DNA of 64,000 bases from Pseudomonas fluorescens (GCF_004683905.1 NZ_CP038438.1:5890001-5954000), one strand, 5' to 3'. Counted from the stretch's first letter, positions 13,436-25,380 are shown. Numbers and translations: made by a program. The notes: generated by a model not told the origin, from the letters alone.

Positions 13436-15412
13436 TCAACGGAAGCGATCAACCTCGGAACGCAAATCCGCCGCCAGCTTTTCAAGCTCTTTGGCGGTGA
13501 CCGCGAGGTTCGACACCACCTCACGCTGCTCACTGTTGGCCAGCGCAATGCTCTGCAGGTTACTGCTGAGCAAAGTAGCCGTGCTGCTCTGCTCCTGGGT
13601 CGCGGTGGTAATCGCGGCGAACTGCTGCCCTGCCGAACGGCTCTGCTCATCGATCCGCGCCAGCGCCGACGCCACGTTGGCGTTGCGCGACAGTCCTTCC
13701 TGCATCAGCAGGTTGCCCTGTTCCATGGTGCTGATGGCATTGCCGGTTTCCTGCTGGATGCTGTGAATCATCCCGGAGATTTCATCAGTGGCCTGACGGG
13801 TGCGCGACGCCAGGTTACGCACCTCATCGGCGACCACGGCAAAACCACGGCCCTGTTCACCGGCACGGGCCGCTTCGATGGCCGCGTTGAGCGCCAGCAG
13901 GTTGGTCTGTTCGGCAATCGAGGTGATCACACTGACAATGCCGCCGATTTCCTGGGAACGCTGGCCAAGGGTGTTGATCACGGTAGCCGTGGTGTTCAGC
14001 GCGCCAGCGATTTGCTCCAGCGAGGAAGAGGCCTCGTCCATGGAAGTACGACCGATCTGCGTCTGCTGAGCGTTTTCCTGGGCCAGACGCTGGGTGGCAC
14101 CCATGTTGTCGGCAATGTTCAGCGAGGTGGCGCTGAACTCTTCAACTGCGCCGGCCATGCTGGTGATTTCGCCGGACTGCTGCTCCATGCCTTCGTAGGC
14201 ACCACCGGACAAACCGGACAATGCCTGGGCGCGGCTGTTGACCTCTTCCGAGGAGCGGCGGATGTGTTCGACCATCGTCGACAGCGCCTGGCTCATCTGG
14301 TTGAACGCACGGGACAACTGTCCGATCTCGTCGTTGCTCGACACGTTCAGGCGCACGCTCAGATCACCTGCGCCCAGCGCTTCGGCCTGACGCACCAGAT
14401 CACTCAGCGGTGCCAGTTTGCTGCGCAGCAGCCAGACCACCGAACCGACCGCCAGCAGCATCGCGAGCAAACTGCCGATCGCCAGTTGGGTGCCGACGCT
14501 CCAGGTCACCGCGCGAATCTCGGCTTTCGGCATGCTCGCCACTACCGCCCACGGCCCACCGTCAAATGGCACCGAAACGCTGTAGAAGTCTTCGTTCTTG
14601 TCGCCCCAGAACTGACCTTTGCCAGGGGTCTTGGCCAGAGCGCCAATCACCGTAACCGCCTGATCCAATGCCTGGACGCCCGCCGGGGCCACCAACCATT
14701 TGTTCTGCTCATCCAGCAGCGCCAGCGAACCGGTCTGGCCGATGCGGAAGCGCTTGAGGTTGTCGAACTGGGCGTTCTGCGCATCGGTGTAATCAAAACC
14801 AACGAACAACACCGCAATCACTTTGCCGCTGCCATCGCGCACCGGGGTGTATTGGGTCATGTAGGAACGATCGAACAGCAGCGCGCGGCCGACGTAACCC
14901 TGACCCGCCATCAACTTCGCGTAGGCCGGGTGTGCGTGATCGAGCAGAGTGCCGATAGCGCGCGTGCCGTCCTGTTTGGTCAGCGAGGTGCTGACCCGCA
15001 CGAAGTCTTCGCCGCTACGCACGAACAGCGTGGCAACGCCGGCGGTCATCTGCTTGAACTCGTCGACTTCCTTGAAGTTGTTGTTCAACACTTCGCTGCC
15101 CAAGTGCAGGCCCGGGGTCTGGGTGCCGGCGACGTTCACCGGTTCATCCGGGTGAATGCTCAGGCCCGCGCTGAAGCGTTTCTCGAACAGCCCGCTCAGG
15201 CGCTGGGTGCTTTCGCGCAGCGTGCCGTGGAAAGTGCTCAACTGGTCGGCCAGCAGCCGCGCCTCACTGGCGAGGTGCTCTTCACGGGTGGCGAGGTTGG
15301 CGGAATCCAGCGAACGCAGGGCGAACACCGTACTGCCGCTGATGACGATCGCCAGTATCACGGCGAGCGCGAGGCCCAGCTGCGAGGCGATCCGAGCGCG
15401 AGGTTGAGACAT
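13436..15412 (-). CDS. Methyl-accepting chemotaxis protein with double-Cache sensor
   Basis: This is a 658-residue chemoreceptor. A transmembrane segment (LGLALAVILAIVISGSTVF, about 10-28) precedes a periplasmic region of roughly 290 residues of Cache_3-Cache_2 type (SGEDFVRVSTSL; YTDAQNAQFDNLK; PWAVVASMP). A second transmembrane segment (about 315-340) is followed by HAMP and the signalling hairpin with the tip EQTNLLALNAAIEAARAGEQ. The signal passes to CheA/CheW. The ligand is unknown; homologous sensors bind small organic acids or similar. ATG 15412 places the first transmembrane segment correctly. Confidence 0.92.
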   Translation of the reverse strand: MSQPRARIASQLGLALAVILAIVISGSTVFALRSLDSANLATREEHLASEARLLADQLSTFHGTLRESTQRLSGLFEKRFSAGLSIHPDEPVNVAGTQTPGLHLGSEVLNNNFKEVDEFKQMTAGVATLFVRSGEDFVRVSTSLTKQDGTRAIGTLLDHAHPAYAKLMAGQGYVGRALLFDRSYMTQYTPVRDGSGKVIAVLFVGFDYTDAQNAQFDNLKRFRIGQTGSLALLDEQNKWLVAPAGVQALDQAVTVIGALAKTPGKGQFWGDKNEDFYSVSVPFDGGPWAVVASMPKAEIRAVTWSVGTQLAIGSLLAMLLAVGSVVWLLRSKLAPLSDLVRQAEALGAGDLSVRLNVSSNDEIGQLSRAFNQMSQALSTMVEHIRRSSEEVNSRAQALSGLSGGAYEGMEQQSGEITSMAGAVEEFSATSLNIADNMGATQRLAQENAQQTQIGRTSMDEASSSLEQIAGALNTTATVINTLGQRSQEIGGIVSVITSIAEQTNLLALNAAIEAARAGEQGRGFAVVADEVRNLASRTRQATDEISGMIHSIQQETGNAISTMEQGNLLMQEGLSRNANVASALARIDEQSRSAGQQFAAITTATQEQSSTATLLSSNLQSIALANSEQREVVSNLAVTAKELEKLAADLRSEVDRFR

Positions 15413-15593
15413 GGACAGCTCCTGGCCGAACTTGCCGATCCTCCTTGATCGCAGCTCGGATAATTTTCTAATGGGGGTGAATCGTGGATACCTGCACGAG
15501 GGTTCCACATGCACGTATTCGGCGGTAAAGCCGAATACTTGAGCGAACAGCAGGGTTATGGCACAAGGCCGGCATTGTGGCGGCTCTAACGTT

Positions 15594-16514
15594 TCAGCTC
15601 AAGCGCTTGACCACCGGCAACGCCATGGCTCGCACTTCGCCTTGCAGGAAGTCGCTGAGACGGCGCAAACGTTCACCTCCCGGACGGGTTTTTGGCCACA
15701 CCAGGTAATAATTCAGTCCGCTGGCGACCGCGGTCGGCCATGGCAGGCTCAGTCTTCCTTGCGCCACATCTTCGGCGACCATCAGCAGATCGCCCATCGA
15801 CACCCCGTAGCCTCGCGCCGCGGCGATCATCCCAAGTTCGAGGGTATCGAACACCTGCCCACCCTTGAGCGACACCTGATCGGACAGGCCCATGTGCTCC
15901 AGCCAACTGCGCCAGTCACGCCGATCCGGGGTCGGATGCAGCAACTCCGTGGAGGCCAGCCGCGCCACATCCCACGGCTGGTCATTCAGCAGGTTCGGCG
16001 CGCCGACAGGAATCAATTCCTCGGGAAACAGCAGGCTGGCCTCCCAGTCCGGCGGGAAGTGCCCATCGCTCAGCAGCACCGCGCAGTCGAACGGCTCGTT
16101 GTTGAAGTCCACCGAATCCACGTCCATCCAGGCACTGGTCAGTTGCACTTCGTTGCCGGGCTGTAAGTGACGAAAACGGCTGAGCCGGGCCAGCAGCCAG
16201 CGCATGGTCAGGGTCGACGGCGCTTTCATGCGCAGAATGTCGTCTTCGGCGCGCAAGGTGTTGCAGGCGCGCTCCAGCGCCGCAAAACCATCGCGAATGC
16301 CGGGCAACAGCAGCCGCGCCGACTCCGTCAGTTGCAGGTTGCGCCCACTGCGATGAAACAGCTTGCAGGCGAAATGTTCTTCCAGCGTCTTGATGTGCCG
16401 GCTGACTGCACTCTGGGTGATCGACAATTCCTCGGCCGCCCGGGTGAACGAGCTATGCCGCGCCGCCGCTTCGAATGCGCGCAGGGCATACAAGGGAGGA
16501 AGACGACGGGACAT
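15594..16514 (-). CDS. LysR family regulator (GcvA-like)
   Basis: This 306-residue protein has an N-terminal winged helix-turn-helix (ALRAFEAAARHSSFTRAAEE, ITQSAVSRHIKTLE) and a substrate-binding domain of the GcvA type. ATG 16514 has AAGGAG 8 nt upstream; a TTG two codons earlier lacks such spacing. It is divergent from the MATE gene with a 153-nt spacer, so it may regulate it, but the target and effector are unknown. Confidence 0.92.
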   Translation of the reverse strand: MSRRLPPLYALRAFEAAARHSSFTRAAEELSITQSAVSRHIKTLEEHFACKLFHRSGRNLQLTESARLLLPGIRDGFAALERACNTLRAEDDILRMKAPSTLTMRWLLARLSRFRHLQPGNEVQLTSAWMDVDSVDFNNEPFDCAVLLSDGHFPPDWEASLLFPEELIPVGAPNLLNDQPWDVARLASTELLHPTPDRRDWRSWLEHMGLSDQVSLKGGQVFDTLELGMIAAARGYGVSMGDLLMVAEDVAQGRLSLPWPTAVASGLNYYLVWPKTRPGGERLRRLSDFLQGEVRAMALPVVKRLS

Positions 16515-16562
16515 ACACAAAGCTCCTTTAGCGGCATCCGGCCACCCCGGCGAGGTTTACTC

Positions 16563-16580
16563 ATGATGAGTTTTAATCAT
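16563..16580. promoter_or_regulatory. Possible LysR operator between LysR and MATE genes
   Basis: ATGAT-gagtttta-ATCAT is an inverted repeat of the T-N11-A kind used by LysR proteins, about 50 nt from the regulator start and 90 nt from the transporter start. The match is short, so this is tentative. Confidence 0.35.
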
Positions 16581-16667
16581 GCCACCCATCCTTTTTATCC
16601 TTTTGTGCAAACCCTGCCAAGCGCCGAGAATCGACGGTCTCTTGTTCCCTCTGATTGATGGGTGGTG

Positions 16668-18071
16668 ATGACCATGCAGCATCCTGTGCGTACCGAACTC
16701 TGGGCCATCCTGCGGCTGGCAGGGCCGTTGATCGCTTCACAGTTGGCGCACATGTTGATGGTGCTGACCGACACCCTGATGATGGCGCGCCTCAGCCCCG
16801 AAGCCCTGGCCGGCGGCGGACTGGGCGCGGCGAGTTACTCGTTCGTGTCGATTTTCTGCATCGGCGTGATTGCAGCGGTCGGCACGCTGGTGGCGATCCG
16901 TCAGGGCGCCGGCGACATCATCGGCGCGGCACGCCTGACCCAGGCTGGGCTGTGGCTGGCGTGGCTGATGGCGCTCGGCGCCGGGTTGCTGTTGTGGAAT
17001 CTGAAACCGGTGTTGCTGCTGTTCGGCCAGACCGAAACCAACGTCCATGCCGCCGGGCAATTCCTCATCGCCCTGCCCTTCGCCCTGCCCGGCTACCTGA
17101 GCTTCATGGCCCTGCGCGGTTTCACCAGTGCGATCGGCCGGGCGACCCCGGTGATGGTCATCAGCCTCGGCGGCACCGTGGCCAACTTCCTGCTCAATTA
17201 CGCACTGATCACCGGCATGTTCGGCCTGCCGAAACTGGGGTTGACCGGCATCGGTCTGGTCACGGCAATCGTTGCCAACTGCATGGCGCTGGCCCTCGCC
17301 TGGCACATTCGCCGGCACCCGGCCTACGACGCCTACCCATTGCGCGCCGGCCTGTCACGACCAAATCGTCAGTACCTGAAAGAACTGTGGCGCCTCGGCC
17401 TGCCGATTGGCGGTACCTACGCGGTGGAAGTCGGCCTGTTTGCCTTCGCGGCGCTGTGCATGGGCACCATGGGCAGCACGCAACTCGGCGCACACCAGAT
17501 CGCTCTGCAGATCGTTTCGGTGGCGTTCATGGTGCCGGCGGGGATGTCCTACGCGATCACCATGCGCGTCGGCCAGCACTACGGCGCCGGGCAACTGAGC
17601 GATGCGCGGATGTCCGGCCGGGTCGGCATCGTTTTCGGTGCGGTGGTGATGCTGGGTTTTGCCATGGTGTTCTGGCTGTTGCCGAATCAGTTGGTCGGGT
17701 TGTTCCTTGATCACAACGATCCGGCCTTTGCCGAAGTGATTCGTCTGGCGGTGAGCCTGCTGGCGGTGGCGGCGTGGTTCGAGCTGTTTGACGGCACGCA
17801 GACCATCGCCATGGGCTGCATCCGTGGACTCAAGGATGCGAAAACCACGTTTCTGGTTGGCCTTGCTTGTTATTGGTTGATTGGCGCACCGGCGGCGTGG
17901 TGGATGGCGTTCCACCTAAACTGGGGGCCGACGGGCGTCTGGTGGGGATTGGCGCTGGGCCTGGCCTGCGCGGCGGTGAGCCTGACGCTGGCGTTTGAAT
18001 GGAAGATGAAGCGGATGATTCAGCGCGAACCTCTGTCATCAAACCAGTACACAGTCGCTCAGGCAGACTGA
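16668..18071 (+). CDS. MATE family efflux transporter
   Basis: This is a 467-residue inner-membrane antiporter with 12 predicted helices and internal two-fold repetition. Marks include LIASQLAHMLMVLTDTLMMA in the first helix pair and PAGMSYAITMRVGQHYGAG in the second half, typical of NorM-like MATE proteins. These export cationic drugs or dyes using Na+ or H+. Three nearby starts are possible (GTG 16662, ATG 16668, ATG 16674); 16668 follows a GGGTGG ribosome site. The substrate cannot be predicted. Confidence 0.9.
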   Translation: MTMQHPVRTELWAILRLAGPLIASQLAHMLMVLTDTLMMARLSPEALAGGGLGAASYSFVSIFCIGVIAAVGTLVAIRQGAGDIIGAARLTQAGLWLAWLMALGAGLLLWNLKPVLLLFGQTETNVHAAGQFLIALPFALPGYLSFMALRGFTSAIGRATPVMVISLGGTVANFLLNYALITGMFGLPKLGLTGIGLVTAIVANCMALALAWHIRRHPAYDAYPLRAGLSRPNRQYLKELWRLGLPIGGTYAVEVGLFAFAALCMGTMGSTQLGAHQIALQIVSVAFMVPAGMSYAITMRVGQHYGAGQLSDARMSGRVGIVFGAVVMLGFAMVFWLLPNQLVGLFLDHNDPAFAEVIRLAVSLLAVAAWFELFDGTQTIAMGCIRGLKDAKTTFLVGLACYWLIGAPAAWWMAFHLNWGPTGVWWGLALGLACAAVSLTLAFEWKMKRMIQREPLSSNQYTVAQAD

Positions 18072-18079
18072 GATTCCCT

Positions 18080-18169
18080 TGTGGGAGCGGGCTTGCTCGC
18101 GAAAGCGGTGGGTCAGGCAGCCTATGCTTTGACTGACACGACGCCTTCGCGAGCAAGCCCGCTCCCACA
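18080..18169. repeat. REP doublet, GTGGGAGCGGGCTTGCTCGCG class
   Basis: Inward-facing copies end TGTGGGAG and CTCCCACA. It starts 8 nt after the MATE stop, between convergent MATE and phosphodiesterase genes. Confidence 0.93.
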
Positions 18170-18198
18170 GGGATTCATGCCTAACCCGGAGATTGCGT

Positions 18199-19872
18199 TC
18201 AACTGACGATTTCGAGGGCTGGCTGCTGGCTAGAGCCGAAGGTCAGGTATTCAACCAGCTCTGCCAACGGCAACGGCCGGCTGATCAGATAGCCCTGCAC
18301 CTGATCACAGCCAAACCCGCGCAATAACTCCAGTTGCTCCGGGGTCTCCACGCCCTCCGCCACCACTTCCAGATGCAGGTTATGCGCGAGGTTGATCATC
18401 GCGTGCACCAGTTTGCGATTCTCTTCGCGCTGCTCCATGCCGCCGACAAAGCTTTTGTCGATCTTCAGCAAGGTGATCGGCAGGCTGTTGAGGTGCACGA
18501 ACGAGGAGAACCCGGTGCCGAAGTCATCCAGCGAGAAACGCACGCCGAGACGGCCGAGGGCGTCCATGGTCTGTTTGACCAGATCGCTGCGCCGCATGAC
18601 GGCGGTTTCGGTGAGCTCAAACTCCAGCCACTGCGCCTCGACCCCGCGCTCGGCAATCAGCCGGCTGAGCGTCGGCAGCAACTGGCTGTCCTGAAACTGG
18701 CGGAACGACAGGTTGATCGCCATGTGCAGCGCCGGCAGCCCGCGCTCGCGCAGTGCCTGCATGTCGCGCAACGCGCGGGAAATCACCCAGTAGCCCAGCG
18801 GCACGATCAGACCGCTCTGCTCGGCCAGCGGCACGAATTCGCTCGGCGGTAGCAGACCGCGCTCGCCATGGCGCCAGCGCACCAGGGCTTCGAGGCCGAC
18901 GATCTGCCCGTCTGCAAGATTCAGCCGTGGCTGGTAGTGCAACTCCAGCTCATCGCGGCGCAAGGCCCGGCGCAGCTCACTTTCGAGGTCGGCCATGCTC
19001 CGGGCGTTGCGGTTGATGCGTTCGTTGAAGATATGGAAGGTGCAGCCCTGCGTACTCTTGGCCTGCTGCATGGCAATGTGCGCGTGCCACATCAGCGGGT
19101 CGGCACCACCCTGTGCACGGGCATGGGCGATGCCGAGGCTGGAGCCGATCAACAGGCTTTCGCCATCGACCCAATACGGTTCGGCGAGGGCTTCGGTAAT
19201 GCGTTCGGCCATCCACTCGGCGCGTTGCGGCGCGCGGCGGGTGTCGATCAGCAAGGCAAACTCGTCGCTGCCCAGCCGCGCCAGTTGATCCCCGGCCTCA
19301 AGCTGACTTTTCAGCCGCGCGACGACTTGCAGGATCAACCGGTCGCCGGCCTGATGACCGAGGGCGTCGTTGGCGTGACGGAAGTTGTCGAGATCGAGAT
19401 GCCCGAGGGCCAGACCACGGCCGTCGTTTTCCGCCAGGCGCGCCGCGAGCAGGGTCTGGAAGCCCTGGCGGTTGGCGATGCCGGTCAGCGGATCCTGTTC
19501 GGCCAGGCGTTGCAGGGTGTTTTCGAGGACGCCGCGTTCACGCACATGGCGCAGACAACGGCGGAGCATGCCGGCGTCGAGGGCGTCGAACACCAGCCAG
19601 TCACTGACGCCAACCGGCGCGGTGGCCGGTTCGTGATCCAGCAGCAACACCGTCGGCAGGCTGCAACGGCCCGGGGCCGGCTGCAACGCGGGAACGGTCA
19701 ACAACACCGCGTGACGATTGTCTTCGAACAGACTGCTGACCGACTCCCAGCTCGGCGCACTGATCAGCACCGCCGCGCTCCCCATCGGAGCCAGACACTC
19801 GCGCAATAACGCTGTCCACGCTGGCTCTTCGGCCAGTAGCAGCAAACGCAAGGGTTCGACAGGCGTAGACAA
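18199..19872 (-). CDS. proE: GGDEF-EAL cyclic-di-GMP phosphodiesterase (ProE-like)
   Basis: This 557-residue protein has an N-terminal receiver-like region without clear phosphoacceptor (1-125), a degenerate GGDEF domain (LARLGSDEFALL, so no cyclase activity expected) and an EAL domain. The EAL domain keeps the catalytic signatures EALVRWRH, ELTETAVM, LDDFGTGFSS, KIDKSF and EGVETPEQ. It should hydrolyse c-di-GMP. Size and position between a MATE gene and rep match P. aeruginosa PA5295/ProE. The start codon is TTG, with GGGAG 5 nt upstream. ATG alternatives are much further in. Confidence 0.85.
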   Translation of the reverse strand: MSTPVEPLRLLLLAEEPAWTALLRECLAPMGSAAVLISAPSWESVSSLFEDNRHAVLLTVPALQPAPGRCSLPTVLLLDHEPATAPVGVSDWLVFDALDAGMLRRCLRHVRERGVLENTLQRLAEQDPLTGIANRQGFQTLLAARLAENDGRGLALGHLDLDNFRHANDALGHQAGDRLILQVVARLKSQLEAGDQLARLGSDEFALLIDTRRAPQRAEWMAERITEALAEPYWVDGESLLIGSSLGIAHARAQGGADPLMWHAHIAMQQAKSTQGCTFHIFNERINRNARSMADLESELRRALRRDELELHYQPRLNLADGQIVGLEALVRWRHGERGLLPPSEFVPLAEQSGLIVPLGYWVISRALRDMQALRERGLPALHMAINLSFRQFQDSQLLPTLSRLIAERGVEAQWLEFELTETAVMRRSDLVKQTMDALGRLGVRFSLDDFGTGFSSFVHLNSLPITLLKIDKSFVGGMEQREENRKLVHAMINLAHNLHLEVVAEGVETPEQLELLRGFGCDQVQGYLISRPLPLAELVEYLTFGSSQQPALEIVS

Positions 19873-20126
19873 GCTAGCTCCCTAGACTCTGCAATGATGT
19901 GGGCGGGGCATTATGCCGTTGCGATGTTCAATGACAACGATTATCAGAACGTTATTTTGTGTCACGAATGAGAACATTAGCCGCAAAATCACCGTGTATC
20001 CTCCGCGAAAGTAACAAAACCGGCAAATTTGAGTCGCGTGGTACGTCACAAGTCGGACAGAGCAGCACAAATCGCTGAGCCTGTTAAAATGCCGGCCCAT
20101 TTCGTCAACGACTCCCGAATTTTCGT

Positions 20127-22136
20127 ATGTCCCGACTCAATCCCCGGCAGCAAGAAGCCGTGAACTACGTCGGCGGCCCTCTATTGGTGCTCGCCGGCGC
20201 TGGCTCCGGCAAGACCAGCGTGATCACCCGCAAGATCGCGCACCTGATCCAGAACTGCGGCATCCGTGCGCAGTACATCGTCGCCATGACCTTCACCAAC
20301 AAGGCTGCGCGCGAGATGAAGGAGCGGGTCGGCACCCTGCTGCGTGCCGGCGAAGGTCGCGGCCTGACGGTCTGCACCTTCCACAACCTGGGCCTGAACA
20401 TCATCCGCAAGGAGCATGCGCGGCTGGGCTACAAACCCGGTTTCTCGATCTTTGACGAGACCGACGTCAAAGCCCTGATGACCGACATCATGCAGAAGGA
20501 ATACGCAGGCGACGACGGCGTCGACGAGATCAAGAACATGATCGGCGCCTGGAAAAACGACCTGATCCTGCCAGCCCAGGCGCTGGAAAACGCGCGAAAT
20601 CCGAAAGAACAGACTGCCGCCATCGTCTACACCCATTATCAGCGCACGCTCAAGGCGTTCAACGCGGTGGACTTCGACGACCTGATCCTGCTGCCGGTAA
20701 AGCTCTTCGAAGAGCACGCCGACATCCTCGAAAAGTGGCAGAACAAGGTGCGTTACCTGCTGGTCGACGAATACCAGGACACCAACGCCAGCCAGTACCT
20801 GCTGGTGAAGATGCTGATCGGCAAGCGTAACCAGTTCACCGTGGTGGGTGACGACGACCAGTCGATCTACGCCTGGCGCGGCGCACGGCCGGAAAACCTG
20901 ATGCTGCTCAAGGATGACTACCCGTCGCTGAAAGTGGTGATGCTCGAGCAGAACTACCGCTCCACCAGCCGCATCCTGCGCTGCGCCAACGTGCTGATCT
21001 CGAACAACCCGCACGAATTCGAAAAACAGCTGTGGAGTGAGATGGGCCACGGCGACGAGATCCGCGTGATCCGCTGCCGCAACGAGGACGCCGAAGCCGA
21101 GCGCGTGGCCATGGAAATCCTCAGCCTGCACTTGCGTACCGACCGCCCGTACAGCGATTTCGCGATCCTCTATCGCGGCAACTACCAGGCCAAGCTGATC
21201 GAACTGAAGTTGCAGCACCACCAGGTGCCGTACCGCCTGAGCGGCGGCAACAGCTTCTTTGGCCGTCAGGAAGTGAAGGACCTGATGGCCTACTTCCGCC
21301 TGATCGTGAACCCGGACGACGACAACGCCTTCCTGCGCGTGATCAACGTGCCGCGCCGGGAAATCGGCTCGACCACCCTGGAAAAACTCGGCAACTACGC
21401 CACCGAACGCAAGATCTCGATGTACGCCGCCACCGACGAAATCGGTCTGGGCGAGCATCTGGACAGCCGCTTCACCGATCGCCTGTCGCGCTTCAAGCGC
21501 TTCATGGACAAGGTCCGTGAGCAGTGTGCCGGCGAAGACCCGATCTCGGCGCTGCGCAGCATGGTCATGGACATCGACTACGAGAACTGGCTGCGCACCA
21601 ACAGTTCCAGCGACAAGGCTGCGGACTACCGGATGAGCAACGTCTGGTTTCTGATCGAGGCCTTGAAGAACACCCTGGAAAAAGACGAAGACGGCGAGAT
21701 GACCGTCGAGGACGCCATCGGCAAACTGGTCCTGCGCGACATGCTCGAGCGGCAGCAGGAAGAAGAGGACGGCGCCGAAGGCGTGCAGATGATGACCCTG
21801 CATGCGTCCAAGGGCCTGGAATTCCCTTACGTGTTCATCATGGGCATGGAAGAGGAAATCCTCCCGCACCGCTCCAGCATCGAAGCCGACACCATCGAAG
21901 AAGAACGCCGCCTGGCCTACGTGGGTATCACCCGCGCCCGTCAGACCCTGGCGTTCACCTTCGCCGCCAAGCGCAAACAGTACGGCGAGATCATCGACTG
22001 CGCGCCAAGCCGCTTCCTCGATGAGCTGCCACCGGACGACCTGGCGTGGGAAGGCAACGACGACACACCGACCGAAGTCAAAGCCGTGCGCGGCAATAGC
22101 GCATTGGCTGATATACGCGCGATGTTAAAGCGCTAG
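20127..22136 (+). CDS. rep: ATP-dependent DNA helicase Rep
   Basis: This 669-residue UvrD/Rep superfamily 1 helicase unwinds DNA 3'-5' and helps forks pass nucleoprotein blocks. Motif I is LAGAGSGKTSV, motif II is VDEYQDTNASQ, motif III is GDDDQSIYAWRGA, motif IV is EQNYRST, and motifs V/VI are LHASKGLEFPYVF and VGITRARQTL. Length matches Rep rather than UvrD. The 254-nt upstream region 19873-20126 is AT-rich and shows no gene. Confidence 0.97.
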   Translation: MSRLNPRQQEAVNYVGGPLLVLAGAGSGKTSVITRKIAHLIQNCGIRAQYIVAMTFTNKAAREMKERVGTLLRAGEGRGLTVCTFHNLGLNIIRKEHARLGYKPGFSIFDETDVKALMTDIMQKEYAGDDGVDEIKNMIGAWKNDLILPAQALENARNPKEQTAAIVYTHYQRTLKAFNAVDFDDLILLPVKLFEEHADILEKWQNKVRYLLVDEYQDTNASQYLLVKMLIGKRNQFTVVGDDDQSIYAWRGARPENLMLLKDDYPSLKVVMLEQNYRSTSRILRCANVLISNNPHEFEKQLWSEMGHGDEIRVIRCRNEDAEAERVAMEILSLHLRTDRPYSDFAILYRGNYQAKLIELKLQHHQVPYRLSGGNSFFGRQEVKDLMAYFRLIVNPDDDNAFLRVINVPRREIGSTTLEKLGNYATERKISMYAATDEIGLGEHLDSRFTDRLSRFKRFMDKVREQCAGEDPISALRSMVMDIDYENWLRTNSSSDKAADYRMSNVWFLIEALKNTLEKDEDGEMTVEDAIGKLVLRDMLERQQEEEDGAEGVQMMTLHASKGLEFPYVFIMGMEEEILPHRSSIEADTIEEERRLAYVGITRARQTLAFTFAAKRKQYGEIIDCAPSRFLDELPPDDLAWEGNDDTPTEVKAVRGNSALADIRAMLKR

Positions 22137-22191
22137 AATTGACCACTTTTTTAAAGCTTAGGGCGCACAGGCGCTGAACGAGGACAGCTTC

Positions 22192-22764
22192 ATGGAAGCA
22201 TTGCAGCAGAAAATCCGCGAACAAGGCATCGTGCTTTCCGACCAGGTCCTGAAAGTCGACGCCTTCCTGAACCACCAGATCGACCCGGCCCTGATGAAGC
22301 TGATCGGCGACGAATTCGCCACGCTGTTCAAGGATTCGGGCATCACCAAGATCGTCACCATCGAAGCCTCGGGCATCGCTCCGGCGATCATGACCGGTCT
22401 GAACCTGGGCGTGCCGGTGATCTTCGCCCGCAAGCAACAGTCCCTGACCCTGACCGAAAACCTGCTGTCGGCGACCGTTTACTCGTTCACCAAGAAGACC
22501 GAAAGCACCGTGGCCATCTCGCCGCGTCACCTGACCAGCAGCGACCGCGTGCTGATCATCGACGACTTCCTGGCCAACGGTAAGGCTTCGCAGGCGCTGA
22601 TCTCGATCATTAAACAGGCTGGCGCCACCGTCGCCGGTCTGGGCATCGTGATCGAGAAGTCGTTCCAGGGCGGCCGTGCCGAGCTGGATTCGCAGGGCTA
22701 TCGCGTTGAATCGCTGGCCCGCGTGAAATCGCTGAAGGATGGCGTCGTTACCTTCATCGAATAA
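22192..22764 (+). CDS. xpt: Xanthine phosphoribosyltransferase
   Basis: This 190-residue purine salvage enzyme makes XMP from xanthine and PRPP in the cytoplasm. The PRPP-binding loop VLIIDDFLANGKASQ and the N-terminal FLNHQIDPALM segment are those of the Bacillus-type Xpt family. It is 55 nt downstream of rep on the same strand. No purine riboswitch-like structure was seen in that spacer. Confidence 0.95.
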   Translation: MEALQQKIREQGIVLSDQVLKVDAFLNHQIDPALMKLIGDEFATLFKDSGITKIVTIEASGIAPAIMTGLNLGVPVIFARKQQSLTLTENLLSATVYSFTKKTESTVAISPRHLTSSDRVLIIDDFLANGKASQALISIIKQAGATVAGLGIVIEKSFQGGRAELDSQGYRVESLARVKSLKDGVVTFIE

Positions 22765-22783
22765 GCCACACCGCATTACCCCC

Positions 22784-22873
22784 TGTGGGAGCGGGCTTGC
22801 TCGCGAAGGCGTCGTGTCAGTCGAGCTATTCTTTGACTGACACGACGCCTTCGCGAGCAAGCCCGCTCCCACA
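22784..22873. repeat. REP doublet, GTGGGAGCGGGCTTGCTCGCG class
   Basis: Inward-facing copies: TGTGGGAGCGGGCTTGCTCG and CGAGCAAGCCCGCTCCCACA. It lies between the convergent xpt and CoA hydrolase genes. Its spacer tail GACTGACACGACGCC is shared with the doublet at 18080. Confidence 0.93.
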
Positions 22874-22893
22874 GTTGGTTTTGGGGTGAGCCG

Positions 22894-24816
<1,923 letters not shown>

Positions 24817-24906
24817 CTGAAGCCTCCTGCCCGTTCCGTGAATAGGGGTAGACCGAGCTTGCCTCGACTTTGCTGCAAAGGACAGCGAAAGCCGTGAATC
24901 GCAGGC

Positions 24907-24937
24907 ACAAAAAAACCGTCCGAAGACGGTTTTTTTC
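24907..24937 (-). terminator. Cytochrome c5 terminator
   Basis: AAAAAAACCGTC-cgaa-GACGGTTTTTTT is a symmetric hairpin with A and T tracts, 18 nt past the cycB stop on the minus strand. Confidence 0.92.
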
Positions 24938-24954
24938 GTCAGAAGCGCGCCTTG

Positions 24955-25380
24955 TTACAGGCCGGACATCTTCTTGATCGCGCCCTTGAGCTCGTCATCC
25001 GAGCAATCGGCGCAGGTGCCTTTTGGCGGCATGGAATTGATGCCGGTGATGGCTTTGGCGAGAATGCCATCGAGGCCGCCCTGATGATCGGCGCGGTCTT
25101 TCCAGGCGGCGGTGTCACCGATTTTCGGTGCACCCAGCAGGCCGGTACCGTGGCAAGCGTTGCAATGTTTTGCAATCACTTCATCAGGGGATTTCGCACC
25201 GCCACCGCCGCCGGCAGTCGCAGCCACTTCCATCCCCTTGCATTCCTGCCCCTGAACGCACACCTGGCCGACCGGCTCGAGGCGCTTGGCAATGTCGTCA
25301 TTCGTCGCAGCTTGAGCGCTGACAGCCCAGAGGGCCAGTACGGTTGCTGGTGCGGCCAGCATTTTCATAATTAGGTTCAC
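24955..25380 (-). CDS. cycB: Cytochrome c5
   Basis: This 141-residue periplasmic class I cytochrome c has a signal peptide (cleavage near AQA-ATN), haem motif CNACH (Cys73-His77) and axial Met117 in NSMPPKGTC. Cys123 and Cys126 form the extra disulphide characteristic of c5. It transfers electrons between respiratory complexes. A GTG start at 25380 with GAGG 8 nt upstream is preferred over ATG 25368. In Pseudomonas it lies next to pauR, as here. Confidence 0.9.
   Translation of the reverse strand: MNLIMKMLAAPATVLALWAVSAQAATNDDIAKRLEPVGQVCVQGQECKGMEVAATAGGGGGAKSPDEVIAKHCNACHGTGLLGAPKIGDTAAWKDRADHQGGLDGILAKAITGINSMPPKGTCADCSDDELKGAIKKMSGL

Noticed and set aside
19915..19945. A possible Fur box (AATGACAACGATTATCA) upstream of the GGDEF-EAL gene
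   Set aside because: Only about 12 of 19 consensus positions match. No iron gene is adjacent, so the match is not convincing.
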